Source of the DNA: Acidobacteriota bacterium
GTDB lineage: Bacteria; Acidobacteriota; Blastocatellia; Pyrinomonadales; Pyrinomonadaceae
Assembly: GCA_019639115.1 (NCBI GenBank)
Contig: JAHBSM010000008.1
Span: 62,001 to 126,000 of the forward strand
Direction of reading: 5' to 3'
DNA length: 64,000 nucleotides
Positions 9,216-17,527 of the stretch are shown one piece after another. Position 1 is the first letter of the stretch, and each line of letters begins with the position of its first letter. Made by a program: the position numbers and the translations under genes. A model generated the notes under the pieces. It was not told the DNA's origin. It saw nothing but the letters and a program-made list of their open reading frames with translations, and did not search any database.

Positions 9216-10201
9216 GAGACGCAAAGATCATAGGCACCGGGATCTATGTGCCCGAAAGGACGCTGACAAATGCGGACCTGAGCGAGATGCTCGGCCAGGA
9301 TATCGATGAATTTGTGACCAACGTTGTAGGCATCCGCGAACGCCACATCGCCGCGGGTGACGAGAGCTCAGCCGACCTCGCCGCAAATGCGGCACGTGCG
9401 GCGCTCGACAACGCAGGGATCGACCCGGCCGAGATCGACCTGATATTGCTGGCGACCGACACGCCGGAGTTTATCTCGCCTGCGACATCCGTAGTGGTTC
9501 AGGAGCGGATCGGTGCCCGCAATGCCGGAACCTTTGACGTCAACTGCGCCTGCGCTGGATTTGTGACGACGCTCGACGCCGCATACAAATACATGATCGC
9601 GGACGATTCGTACAATAATGTGCTCGTGATCGGCTGTTACGCGATGTCGAAGTTCATCGACTGGCACGACAAGAAAACATCGACGCTATTTGCCGACGGA
9701 GCCGGTGCTTTCGTGATGCAGGCAGTGGATGGCGAGCAGCATTTTTTGGCTTCCCGGCTTTTCGCCGACGGAAGCTACAACGGATATATGGGAATATTCG
9801 CTGGTGGCACGAGGACGCCGATCAGCGAGGAAGTGCTTTCGGCAGGCGACCTGAACCGGCTCAGGTTCATACGAAAGTATCCGCCCGAAGTGAACATAAA
9901 CGGATGGCCGAAGATCGTCGATGAGGTGCTCGCCAAGGCTGGGTTGTCTCGTAGTGATGTCGATGTTTTCCTGTGGACCCAGGTCAACCTCTCGACCATC
10001 AAGATCGTGATGGACCAGATGGAGATACCGTGGGACAAAACGCATACGATCATGGACAAATGGGGCTACACGGGTTCGGCGTGCATCCCTATGGTCTTTC
10101 ACGACGCGATCGCCGCCGGCAAGATCCGACGCGGCGACCGTGTGGTCATGTGCGCCTCCGGCGGCGGCCTCAATATGGCCTGTCTCGCGATGAAGTACTA
10201 G
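9212..10201 (+). CDS. 3-oxoacyl-ACP synthase III (KAS III/FabH)-like protein with altered active site
   Basis: A 329-aa thiolase-fold protein aligning over its full length with FabH. The nucleophile is present (C114 in NCACAGF). The catalytic His normally found in the HQAN motif is Thr256 (TQVN), and the catalytic Asn of the GNTSAAS motif is Tyr286 (GYTGSAC). FabH uses Cys-His-Asn for decarboxylative Claisen condensation; KAS III-like enzymes with altered triads may act as acyl transferases or do non-decarboxylative chemistry, so a role in ordinary fatty-acid initiation is unlikely. Its coupling to hydrolase and acyl-CoA synthetase genes suggests a secondary lipid or ester pathway. Confidence 0.85.
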   Translation: MRDAKIIGTGIYVPERTLTNADLSEMLGQDIDEFVTNVVGIRERHIAAGDESSADLAANAARAALDNAGIDPAEIDLILLATDTPEFISPATSVVVQERIGARNAGTFDVNCACAGFVTTLDAAYKYMIADDSYNNVLVIGCYAMSKFIDWHDKKTSTLFADGAGAFVMQAVDGEQHFLASRLFADGSYNGYMGIFAGGTRTPISEEVLSAGDLNRLRFIRKYPPEVNINGWPKIVDEVLAKAGLSRSDVDVFLWTQVNLSTIKIVMDQMEIPWDKTHTIMDKWGYTGSACIPMVFHDAIAAGKIRRGDRVVMCASGGGLNMACLAMKY

Positions 10202-10204
10202 TTG

Positions 10205-11779
10205 ATGGGCTTCTCTAATATCTACGCTCTTTTTCGTTCTCGGGCCGCAGAGTTTGCCGACCGCCCGGCGTTCTATGTGCGGCGGGAAGGGAGATGGTGT
10301 CCGCTGACGTGGCGTGAGGCAGAAGAGACGGTGATGGCACTCGCGTGTGCGTTCAATTCCGTGGGCCTGACCCGAGGTGCCAGTGTTGCTATTCTGGCGG
10401 GTAATATTCCCGAATGGACGATCTGCGATCTTGCGGCGATCGCGGCCGGAGGCGTCGGTGTCGGGATATATCCAACGAGTTCTGCTGAACAGGCTCGATA
10501 CATTATCGAGCATTCCGATGCAGAGTTCGTTATTGTCGATACGCTCGCACAACTCCAAAAGGTGCCGCCCGTCGCCAAAGTAAAACGAGTGCTCTGTATC
10601 GAGGATGGAACGTTCGATGCATTTCTAGACGAAGGGAGGTCGCGACGAGCTGACCTATCGGCCGTTGTCGAGGCGATCGGTTCCTCGCTCAAGCCCGACG
10701 ACACGGCCATCATGGTTTACACTTCGGGCACGACCGGCGAGCCCAAAGGTGCGATGCTCTCGCATCGATACATTCTGAATAGCATCGATTCACTGGCACG
10801 GAGCGTACCTATATTTGAGAATGACACGTCTTTGTCCTATCTGCCGGGCTGTCACGTCGCCGAGCGTATCTCGGGAATTTACAATCGGCTGAACGCGGGT
10901 GCCACGGCGTATTTCGTCGATGATATCTCGCGTTTGTATGAATACATGCACGAGGTCCAGCCGACGGTGTTCGCTTCGCTGCCGCGTTTCTTTGAGAAGA
11001 TTCACGCCTCGCTCATTGCAGGCGACAAGCTCTCGGCTGATGATCTGCGGGCGGCCCTGGGCGGCAAGGTGCGGCTGCTCACCAGCGGCGGCGCGCCGCT
11101 GCCTGAAGAGATCGCTGACTTTTTCGAGGATCGAGCATTGCCGATATTGCAGGCGTATGGCCTGACCGAAAATATATGCGTCGCATTCAACACGGCGGAG
11201 CACCACCGACACGGTACCGTAGGGCGTCCGATGCCGGGTTGTGAGGTTCGTATCGCCGCTGATGGCGAGATCGAGATAAAGAGCGAGATGATGTTCTCGG
11301 GGTACTACAAGGAACCGATCAAAACCGCTGAAATGTTCACCGGCGACGGTTGGCTCAAGACCGGCGACCTCGGCTCGATCGACGCCGACGGATTTCTCAG
11401 GATCACCGGCCGCAAAAAGGAGATGATCATTCTCTCGAACGGCAAGAATGTCGCGCCTGCGCTCGTGGAGAATCTCGTAAAAGAATCGCATCTGATCAGC
11501 CATTGTTTCGTACATGGCGACGGACACAGCTATTGTGTCGCTCTGATAACCGTGAACGCGGCCGAGTCTGCCGGTTTATCGCCCGGCGAGATCGAGTTTG
11601 CGGTCGCGGCAGCTGTTGAGCGTGCGAACGCCCGGTTGTCGGGCCCCGAGCAGATCAAGAGGTTTCACATTCTCCCCAGAGATCTCGATCCGGTCGCGGA
11701 GGTCACGCCGACCATGAAACTCAAGCGGGCCGCCGTTGCAGCGGCCTACCACGATATCCTGGAGAAACTCTATGAATAG
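10205..11779 (+). CDS. Long-chain acyl-CoA synthetase-like AMP-binding enzyme
   Basis: A ~524-aa ANL-superfamily enzyme that would activate a carboxylate with ATP to an acyl-AMP and then a thioester. Motifs: P-loop YTSGTTGEPKGAM, A4/A5 region QAYGLTEN, hinge-side GWLKTGDLG and GRKKEMIILSNGKNVAP (catalytic Lys region). It is slightly shorter than typical FadD (~560 aa). It follows the KAS III-like gene by 3 bp; ATG at 10205 is chosen over the TTG at 10202. It overlaps the next gene by 8 bp. It could load the substrate of the neighbouring condensing enzyme or of the MaoC hydratase. Confidence 0.9.
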   Translation: MGFSNIYALFRSRAAEFADRPAFYVRREGRWCPLTWREAEETVMALACAFNSVGLTRGASVAILAGNIPEWTICDLAAIAAGGVGVGIYPTSSAEQARYIIEHSDAEFVIVDTLAQLQKVPPVAKVKRVLCIEDGTFDAFLDEGRSRRADLSAVVEAIGSSLKPDDTAIMVYTSGTTGEPKGAMLSHRYILNSIDSLARSVPIFENDTSLSYLPGCHVAERISGIYNRLNAGATAYFVDDISRLYEYMHEVQPTVFASLPRFFEKIHASLIAGDKLSADDLRAALGGKVRLLTSGGAPLPEEIADFFEDRALPILQAYGLTENICVAFNTAEHHRHGTVGRPMPGCEVRIAADGEIEIKSEMMFSGYYKEPIKTAEMFTGDGWLKTGDLGSIDADGFLRITGRKKEMIILSNGKNVAPALVENLVKESHLISHCFVHGDGHSYCVALITVNAAESAGLSPGEIEFAVAAAVERANARLSGPEQIKRFHILPRDLDPVAEVTPTMKLKRAAVAAAYHDILEKLYE

Positions 11780-12641
11780 AAAGTTCATTTCACTGGTCTT
11801 GATAGTATTCGTCGTCGCAGCGGCCGCCGCAGCCGCTACGGCACAGGCGCCGGCGGAGAAGAGCGTCACGATATTCGGGGCCAAGATCGTCTATACAGAG
11901 GCGGGCGATCCGGCCAAGCCGACCGTCATTCTCCTCCACGGCCTCGGCGGCAGCATGGCAAATTGGGCGACGAACATTGGCCCGCTCTCGACATCTCATC
12001 ACGTCATCGCGATCGATCAGGTCGGGTTTGGCAAGTCCGACAAGCCGATGCTCAAGTATCGTGTCGGCACTTACGTCGATTTCCTTGACAAATTCATGAG
12101 CGAACTCAAGATCGAACGCGCGTCGCTCGTCGGCAACTCGATGGGCGGCTGGGTGGCGTGTCTAATGGCTATCGAGTATCCGTCGCGCGTTGAGCGGATC
12201 GTGCTGGCGGATGCTGCCGGCCTTGTCCCGGACAAATGGGATGAAGCCGACCTCTATCGGCTCAACAACTCCACCAGGGCCGAGGTGCGTCAGAATATGA
12301 AGCGGATATTTGCGACGCCGGCCTTTCAGACCAACGAGGCATTGGTCGATCAATTTCTGACCGCGCGTGTCTCGGCAAATGACGGCGGGACGATAAACAG
12401 CATCATAGACTCGATCAAGCGACGCGAGGACTACCTGAACGGCCGTCTCGGCGAGATCAAACGTCCGACCCTGATAATCTGGGGCAAGCAGGATGGCCTG
12501 CTCCCGGTCGCTGATGCGTATGCCTTCAATAAAGGCATCGCCGGATCGGAACTGCTCGTTTTCGACGGATGCGGCCACGTCCCGCAGTTCGAGAGATCCG
12601 CGGAATTCAACAAGGCGGTCGCAGAGTTTCTAGCTAAATGA
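11772..12641 (+). CDS. Secreted/periplasmic alpha/beta hydrolase
   Basis: A 289-aa protein starting at ATG 11772 (GGAG at 11761-11764; upstream in-frame starts lie inside the ligase gene). It has a signal peptide (MNRKFISLVLIVFVVAAAAA... cleavage near TAQA). The hydrolase core shows the oxyanion motif LLHGLGGSMANW, nucleophile elbow GNSMGGW (Ser), acid in IWGKQDGLLPV (Asp) and catalytic His in GCGHVPQFE. It resembles the MhpC/lipase-like group. It is the second hydrolase of the cluster; the export signal separates it from the cytoplasmic one at 8412-9215 and suggests action on an extracellular or periplasmic ester. Confidence 0.88.
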   Translation: MNRKFISLVLIVFVVAAAAAAATAQAPAEKSVTIFGAKIVYTEAGDPAKPTVILLHGLGGSMANWATNIGPLSTSHHVIAIDQVGFGKSDKPMLKYRVGTYVDFLDKFMSELKIERASLVGNSMGGWVACLMAIEYPSRVERIVLADAAGLVPDKWDEADLYRLNNSTRAEVRQNMKRIFATPAFQTNEALVDQFLTARVSANDGGTINSIIDSIKRREDYLNGRLGEIKRPTLIIWGKQDGLLPVADAYAFNKGIAGSELLVFDGCGHVPQFERSAEFNKAVAEFLAK

Positions 12642-12644
12642 CCT

Positions 12645-13043
12645 ATGGACCTTAAGATCGGCGACACATTCACCATCACACGCGAGATAACGGACGATCT
12701 CGTACGAGCTTTTGCTGAGGTATCGGGCGATCACAACCCGATACACCTCGACGACGAATTTGCAAAGCAAACTCGATTTGGACGGCGTATCGCACACGGG
12801 ATGCTCAGCGGGGCTTTTATCTCGGCAGTTCTGGGGAACGAGTTTCGCGGGCTCACGATCGTCTATCTCTCGCAGTCTATGAGGTTCACCGCGCCGACAT
12901 TCATCGGTGACGTGATCACTACGACCGCGACCATCACGGCGATCCGCAAGGATAAAGGCATCGTGACGATCGAGACCGTCTGCAGCAATCAAGACGGGGC
13001 GGTGACCGTGACCGGCGAGGCCGCCATAATGGTGATGAAATAG
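12645..13043 (+). CDS. MaoC-like (R)-specific enoyl-CoA hydratase
   Basis: A 132-aa single hot-dog domain protein of PhaJ size. The hydratase signature is clear: SGDHNPIHLDDEFA (Asp and His of the active site) and RIAHGML. It hydrates trans-2-enoyl-CoA to (R)-3-hydroxyacyl-CoA, or the reverse. It sits 3 bp after the secreted hydrolase and its stop codon directly abuts the MFS start, so it is part of the same operon. With the acyl-CoA synthetase this points to acyl-chain chemistry in the cluster. Confidence 0.9.
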   Translation: MDLKIGDTFTITREITDDLVRAFAEVSGDHNPIHLDDEFAKQTRFGRRIAHGMLSGAFISAVLGNEFRGLTIVYLSQSMRFTAPTFIGDVITTTATITAIRKDKGIVTIETVCSNQDGAVTVTGEAAIMVMK

Positions 13044-14270
13044 ATGGACGCCACGGCTCAGAGGACACCGCTCTATTCCTGGTACGCGCTCGGGCTGCTG
13101 ATGGTCATCTATGTCCTCAACTTCCTCGACCGCACGGTCATCTACATACTCTTTCCGCTTATCAAGAAAGAGATGGCGTTCAGCGATACGGAGCTCGCTC
13201 TTCTCGGCACCACTTCGTTCGTTATTTTCTATACGCTGCTCGGTATCCCATTCGGCCGATTGGCCGACCGCGGCTCGCGGGCAAAGATCATCGCCGTCGG
13301 AGTCGTGATCTGGAGCATATGCTCCGGACTATCAGCATTTGCTGTTGATTTCTGGACGCTGTTTGCCTGTCGCGTCGGGGTTGGCATCGGCGAAGCCGCT
13401 CTCGGGCCTGCGGCGATATCGCTGCTTGCCGATTTTTTCCCGCCTTCGCGGCGGGCGACCGTCACCAGCATATACTCGATGGGCATCGCGATCGGGGCCG
13501 GGCTTGCTGCACTGCTGGGCGGCACCCTGAGCCAGTTCGGTTGGCGGCCTGCGTTCATGATCGTCGGCTTTCCTGGCGTCATATTCGGGGTGCTCGCGTT
13601 CGTTCTCCGCGAACCTGAACGTGCGGCTCCGGCAGCGGAGGTCACATACACCGGAGCCGATTGGCGACGGCTGCTTAAAAGCCGGGCGTTCGTACTGTTG
13701 TCGGTAGGGTACGCGCTGTTTGGCCTGGCAACGAACAGCATCTCGATCTGGGGTGCGATATTTATGACGCGGGTCCATGGCGTCGATATCCCGACCTACG
13801 GGCGATGGGCGGGTATCCTGACGCTTGCGGCCGGCATACCGGCGACGCTATTTTTCGGCGCCGTAGCAGACCGATTCAAACGCCTCGGCTACGGAAGGGC
13901 GCTGTTCGGCGCCTTGCTCTGTTTGATATCGGTCCCGATGTGGCTGATCGTGCTGTTCTCTTCCGACCAATACTTCATCGTTCCGGCGGCGTTCGTGCTG
14001 CTGGCGACGGGGCTCGGATGGGTAGGTGCCGCCGCCGCCGACGTCACAGAGATCGCGGGAGCGGAGCTACGCGGGCTGGCGGTGGCGATGTTCTTTTTCG
14101 CCGTAAACGCAGCCGCCTATCTGATCGGTTCCAATCTGATCGGCGTGATGAGCGACCGGCTGGGTTCGGCCGACGACCCGTCGATGATGTCGCGGGCGTT
14201 GCTGCTATGCCCGGCGGCTTGTATGGCGGGCGCAGCGATACTGCTGGCAGCACGAAAGTATCATCGCTGA
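13044..14270 (+). CDS. MFS transporter (spinster-like / organic solute exporter)
   Basis: A 408-aa inner-membrane protein with 12 predicted membrane segments. The first helix reads YVLNFLDRTVIYILFPLI and the loop 2-3 motif is GRLADRGSRAKI (the MFS A-motif G-x-L-aD-r-x-G-r/s-x). The second half repeats the pattern (GAVADRFKRLGYGRALFG). The opening is like spinster/ExuT-type carriers. As last gene of the cluster it may export the pathway product or import its substrate; the direction cannot be told from sequence. Confidence 0.9.
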   Translation: MDATAQRTPLYSWYALGLLMVIYVLNFLDRTVIYILFPLIKKEMAFSDTELALLGTTSFVIFYTLLGIPFGRLADRGSRAKIIAVGVVIWSICSGLSAFAVDFWTLFACRVGVGIGEAALGPAAISLLADFFPPSRRATVTSIYSMGIAIGAGLAALLGGTLSQFGWRPAFMIVGFPGVIFGVLAFVLREPERAAPAAEVTYTGADWRRLLKSRAFVLLSVGYALFGLATNSISIWGAIFMTRVHGVDIPTYGRWAGILTLAAGIPATLFFGAVADRFKRLGYGRALFGALLCLISVPMWLIVLFSSDQYFIVPAAFVLLATGLGWVGAAAADVTEIAGAELRGLAVAMFFFAVNAAAYLIGSNLIGVMSDRLGSADDPSMMSRALLLCPAACMAGAAILLAARKYHR

Positions 14271-14291
14271 GCCCCGATAGGGCCCGCAGTC

Positions 14292-15059
14292 CTATCGGCC
14301 GTATTCGTCGCCGTATTCCTCGGCGTATTTCTCGTACCGTTTGATCAGCGCGATATTCTTCTTTTCTATTTCGGTCAAGTAGCCTTTGATATCGACGGTA
14401 TTGGGTATGTACCAGTCGGCTTTCTCGAATTTCTGCCGCATCTCTTTGCGGCTGAAGCAGTAGCCGTGGCGAGCAAAGATCTCGTTGCGCATGAATGCCA
14501 GTTCGTCTTTCATCAGGTTCTCGACGTCGGATTCTTTGAGCAGCCGTTGCGATGCCTGCGGGTATTGGCCGACATCTTTGCGATACTCGAATTTACGGCG
14601 TGAGAGCGTATAGGATTTCTCGGGGCGTTTGGGGTCGTTAGCTTTCCAAGTGCCGGTGACCTCGTCGGGCCTGTCCGTGGCAAAAGTAAAATTGAACACG
14701 CCGTCGTCCTTGTGATCGCCGGGCTCGCGTGCCGTCACCTTGAACTTGCCGTCCTCGACCGTGTATGTGCCGTCGAACGGGCGGTCATTGCCGCCGACGA
14801 TGGTGCGCCCGGAGATATTGCCGTCGTCGGCTTTAGTGACGAGCATCGTTATCTTGTTGTCGCCAAAGGCGCCGACGTACGAGCCTAATATCGCGGACGT
14901 GCTTGCCGCGGCTTCGGTCGGTGCATCGCTCGAACCGGCAGTGGTGGTATTATCGTTGGCGGTCGCTTTCGCAGTGGAACTATTGTCGGGCGCGCCGAAC
15001 TTGACGGTGCAGCCGGAGATGCTGACGACCACGAGGAGCAGCAGAAATTGTGTTCTCAT
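14292..15059 (-). CDS. YARHG-domain lipoprotein
   Basis: A 255-aa protein read from ATG 15059, which gives a lipoprotein signal (MRTQFLLLLVVVSISGC, lipobox S-I-S-G-C). A low-complexity Ser/Thr/Ala linker follows, then a beta-rich domain (residues ~60-150) and a C-terminal YARHG domain (LAFMRNEIFARHGYCFSRKE). YARHG proteins are extracytoplasmic and of unknown function. In-frame starts further upstream would lack the signal and lie inside the divergent gene. Its ATG and that of the divergent gene at 15058 share the palindrome CATG, so there is no intergenic promoter. Confidence 0.85.
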   Translation of the reverse strand: MRTQFLLLLVVVSISGCTVKFGAPDNSSTAKATANDNTTTAGSSDAPTEAAASTSAILGSYVGAFGDNKITMLVTKADDGNISGRTIVGGNDRPFDGTYTVEDGKFKVTAREPGDHKDDGVFNFTFATDRPDEVTGTWKANDPKRPEKSYTLSRRKFEYRKDVGQYPQASQRLLKESDVENLMKDELAFMRNEIFARHGYCFSRKEMRQKFEKADWYIPNTVDIKGYLTEIEKKNIALIKRYEKYAEEYGDEYGR

Positions 15060-15735
15060 GGCTAATGGTTTACTAAAATTCCGCAGTATTTTCAATGCCG
15101 GGAACGCGTTGAACGCGGCCGTGCTGCTAGGGCTTGCATTCTTTACATTTCTGATGGCCCGCATCACGGTGGCCTACGTACCGTACAACACCGACGTCGG
15201 ATTTCTGCGGATCAAACAAAGCTATATCGATATAGACCATTGGCGGATCGCATTCTTTGTCCATGTTTATATGAGCATGTGGGTGCTGCTGGCAGGGTTT
15301 ACCCAGTTCTCGGCCGCGATCCGCGACCGATACACGCGGCTGCATCGGATATTCGGATATATCTATGTGGCGGACGTAGTGCTGATAACCGGCCCGGCCG
15401 GGCTGCTGATGGGTATCTATGCCAACGGCGGCATCACGTCCAAAGTGTCATTCGTGATGCTGGCCGCGCTCTGGATCGCGTTCACGGCGACGGCATTGGC
15501 CAGAGCACGCGGCGGCGACCTCGCGGCACATCGCGATTGGATGATCCGCAGCTACGCGCTGACGCTCTCCGCGATCACGCTGCGAGCATGGAAATGGAGC
15601 ATCACCAACTCGTTCGAACTGCCGCCGATGGACGTTTACCGCGCCGTCGCCTGGCTCGGCTGGGTCCCGAACCTCATCGTCGCCGAACTCATCATCCGCC
15701 GATACCGCCGTCCCGGACTCAAGAAAAGGTTGTGA
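15058..15735 (+). CDS. DUF2306-type membrane protein
   Basis: A 225-aa integral membrane protein with about six hydrophobic segments (e.g. NAAVLLGLAFFTFLMARI, FVHVYMSMWVLLAGFTQF, VSFVMLAALWIAFTATALA) and the conserved features HRIFGYIYVADVV and AAHRDWMIRSYALT of the DUF2306 family, whose function is unknown. ATG at 15058 overlaps the start of the divergent lipoprotein gene. The last sense codon and TGA stop (15730-15735) lie inside the first CRISPR repeat, so array and gene are physically fused. Confidence 0.82.
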   Translation: MANGLLKFRSIFNAGNALNAAVLLGLAFFTFLMARITVAYVPYNTDVGFLRIKQSYIDIDHWRIAFFVHVYMSMWVLLAGFTQFSAAIRDRYTRLHRIFGYIYVADVVLITGPAGLLMGIYANGGITSKVSFVMLAALWIAFTATALARARGGDLAAHRDWMIRSYALTLSAITLRAWKWSITNSFELPPMDVYRAVAWLGWVPNLIVAELIIRRYRRPGLKKRL

Positions 15736-17149
15736 GTTGCGGCGATTCTCTTATCTGCTAAAGTACGAAGGTGACAACATGAAAACAGGAAAGGGTTGTG
15801 AGTTGCGGCGATTCTCTTATCTGCTAAACTAGCCTGTCGGTAAATTAGTCCCATCCCAATGTTGTGAGTTGCGGCGATTCTCTTATCTGCTAAACTTTTA
15901 TTCGTGGGACTTGGGAAGCGGACGCGTTGTGAGTTGCGGCGATTCTCTTATCTGCTAAACTTTTGAATTACCTAACGAACCAGACACATTTGTTGTGAGT
16001 TGCGGCGATTCTCTTATCTGCTAAACTGCTTATTACCGGCAAAAGCGTGCGGCTGGCGTTGTGAGTTGCGGCGATTCTCTTATCTGCTAAACTTGATGAA
16101 AGGTCGTCGGCCACGTCATCTAAGTTGTGAGTTGCGGCGATTCTCTTATCTGCTAAACTAACGTTTATAAAAGCCGACAATTTGACCGTGTTGTGAGTTG
16201 CGGCGATTCTCTTATCTGCTAAACTACAAGATAGTAAAGCCTGTCCATTACCTCAGTTGTGAGTTGCGGCGATTCTCTTATCTGCTAAACTTAGCGCCTC
16301 CTCGCTCATCGATGATGTTAAGTTGTGAGTTGCGGCGATTCTCTTATCTGCTAAACTTTTGGCTAATCCGCATTGGCAATCGACAAAGTTGTGAGTTGCG
16401 GCGATTCTCTTATCTGCTAAACTATTTCGAGACGGATAACACTTCGATCTATAGTTGTGAGTTGCGGCGATTCTCTTATCTGCTAAACTTCCGGGCAGCT
16501 GCATGAGCCGCCGCCTGCGGTTGTGAGTTGCGGCGATTCTCTTATCTGCTAAACTCCTCGTAGGTCGTTATGAGCGAGCCGCAATGTTGTGAGTTGCGGC
16601 GATTCTCTTATCTGCTAAACTTCGTGCCGCTGCATTCCCCGACCCCCCCGTCGTTGTGAGTTGCGGCGATTCTCTTATCTGCTAAACTCTGAGCCCACAT
16701 ACACCTCCCACGTCGTGCGTTGTGAGTTGCGGCGATTCTCTTATCTGCTAAACTGAAGGAACGTTTGGATCGCGCCCAAACGCAGTTGTGAGTTGCGGCG
16801 ATTCTCTTATCTGCTAAACTTTCCAAAACGGCCGCGGCCGAGCAGCATTTAGTTGTGAGTTGCGGCGATTCTCTTATCTGCTAAACTGACACCGGCAATC
16901 TCATTGGCCGATAGATGTTGTGAGTTGCGGCGATTCTCTTATCTGCTAAACTCACATAGTCCGCATACGCTTCTTCGTGCAGAGTTGTGAGTTGCGGCGA
17001 TTCTCTTATCTGCTAAACTTCCTTTAACGGATGATCCCGCCAGTCCAACGTTGTGAGTTGCGGCGATTCTCTTATCTGCTAAACTTGCGGTCGATGTGTG
17101 CTGCGGTGATTGGGTTGTGAGTTGCGGCGATTCTCTTATCTGCTAAACT
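15729..17149 (+). CRISPR. Type II-C CRISPR array, 22 repeats, 21 spacers
   Basis: A 36-bp repeat (GTTGTGAGTTGCGGCG... ending CTGCTAAACT) starts at 15729, 15795, 15861, 15926, 15992, 16058, 16124, 16190, 16256, 16322, 16388, 16454, 16520, 16586, 16653, 16719, 16785, 16852, 16917, 16984, 17050 and 17114. Spacers are 28-31 bp, mostly 30, and all differ. Only the first repeat is degenerate (C to G at position 35). Pairing with the tracrRNA sets the crRNA strand as plus, opposite to the cas genes. Each repeat holds a promoter-like pattern: TTGCGG at positions 9-14, 16 bp, then an extended -10 TGCTAAACT at 28-36, as in Neisseria II-C arrays, so crRNAs may start inside each spacer. Open frames inside the array are artefacts of periodicity. 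Confidence 0.98.
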
Positions 17150-17197
17150 AGGTCGGCTGTAACTGACTCAAACGATTGAAGATGCTGTCGCTTCGGC

Positions 17198-17527
17198 TCA
17201 GAAAAAACTGAGCTGGAGCGGCGGCTCTTCGGTTTTTTGCGGAGCTTTTCCATAGTAGGTCTTCATTCGGGCGAACTGCTTTTCGGTAACCTTAATTATA
17301 CGGATATTCCCTTTTGGCGGCAATGCCCATACTACCCGCTTCTCGTGCACGTCGGCATTCTCGTCTGACGGGCAATGCCTGCCGTAAACCGAGTACTGAA
17401 GCATAAAGAAACCGTCTTTGAGCAGTACCTTTCGAAACTGCGCATAACGACGGCGATCATCTGCCGTATTGGTCGGCAGATCGAACATTACAACCATCCA
17501 CACTGTCTTTAGACCTCCGAAAAACAT
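17198..17527 (-). CDS. cas2: CRISPR-associated endoribonuclease/integration scaffold Cas2
   Basis: A 109-aa Cas2 with a ferredoxin-like fold: VWMVVMFDLPTNTADDRRR contains the conserved Asp after the first strand, and FMLQYSVYGRHCPSDENA is the second signature. Cas2 dimers bridge two Cas1 dimers during spacer integration. ATG at 17527 overlaps the cas1 stop (TGATG); a TTG at 17530 is less likely. A short hairpin, GCTCAG-A6-CTGAGC, lies just past its stop at about 17185-17203. The gene is 48 bp from the last repeat. Confidence 0.96.
   Translation of the reverse strand: MFFGGLKTVWMVVMFDLPTNTADDRRRYAQFRKVLLKDGFFMLQYSVYGRHCPSDENADVHEKRVVWALPPKGNIRIIKVTEKQFARMKTYYGKAPQKTEEPPLQLSFF

Noticed and set aside
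9686..10558. A 290-aa minus-strand ORF over the KAS III-like and ligase genes.
   Set aside because: Antisense shadow of two genes with clear motifs.
15968..16826. Open reading frames inside the CRISPR array (repeated LADKRIAATHN / ELRRFSYLLN peptides).
   Set aside because: They arise from the periodic repeat and vary only by spacers; no ribosome binding sites.
15729..17149. Spacers targeting the provirus or other sequence in this window.
   Set aside because: I saw no match by eye, but a systematic alignment could not be run, so no claim is made.
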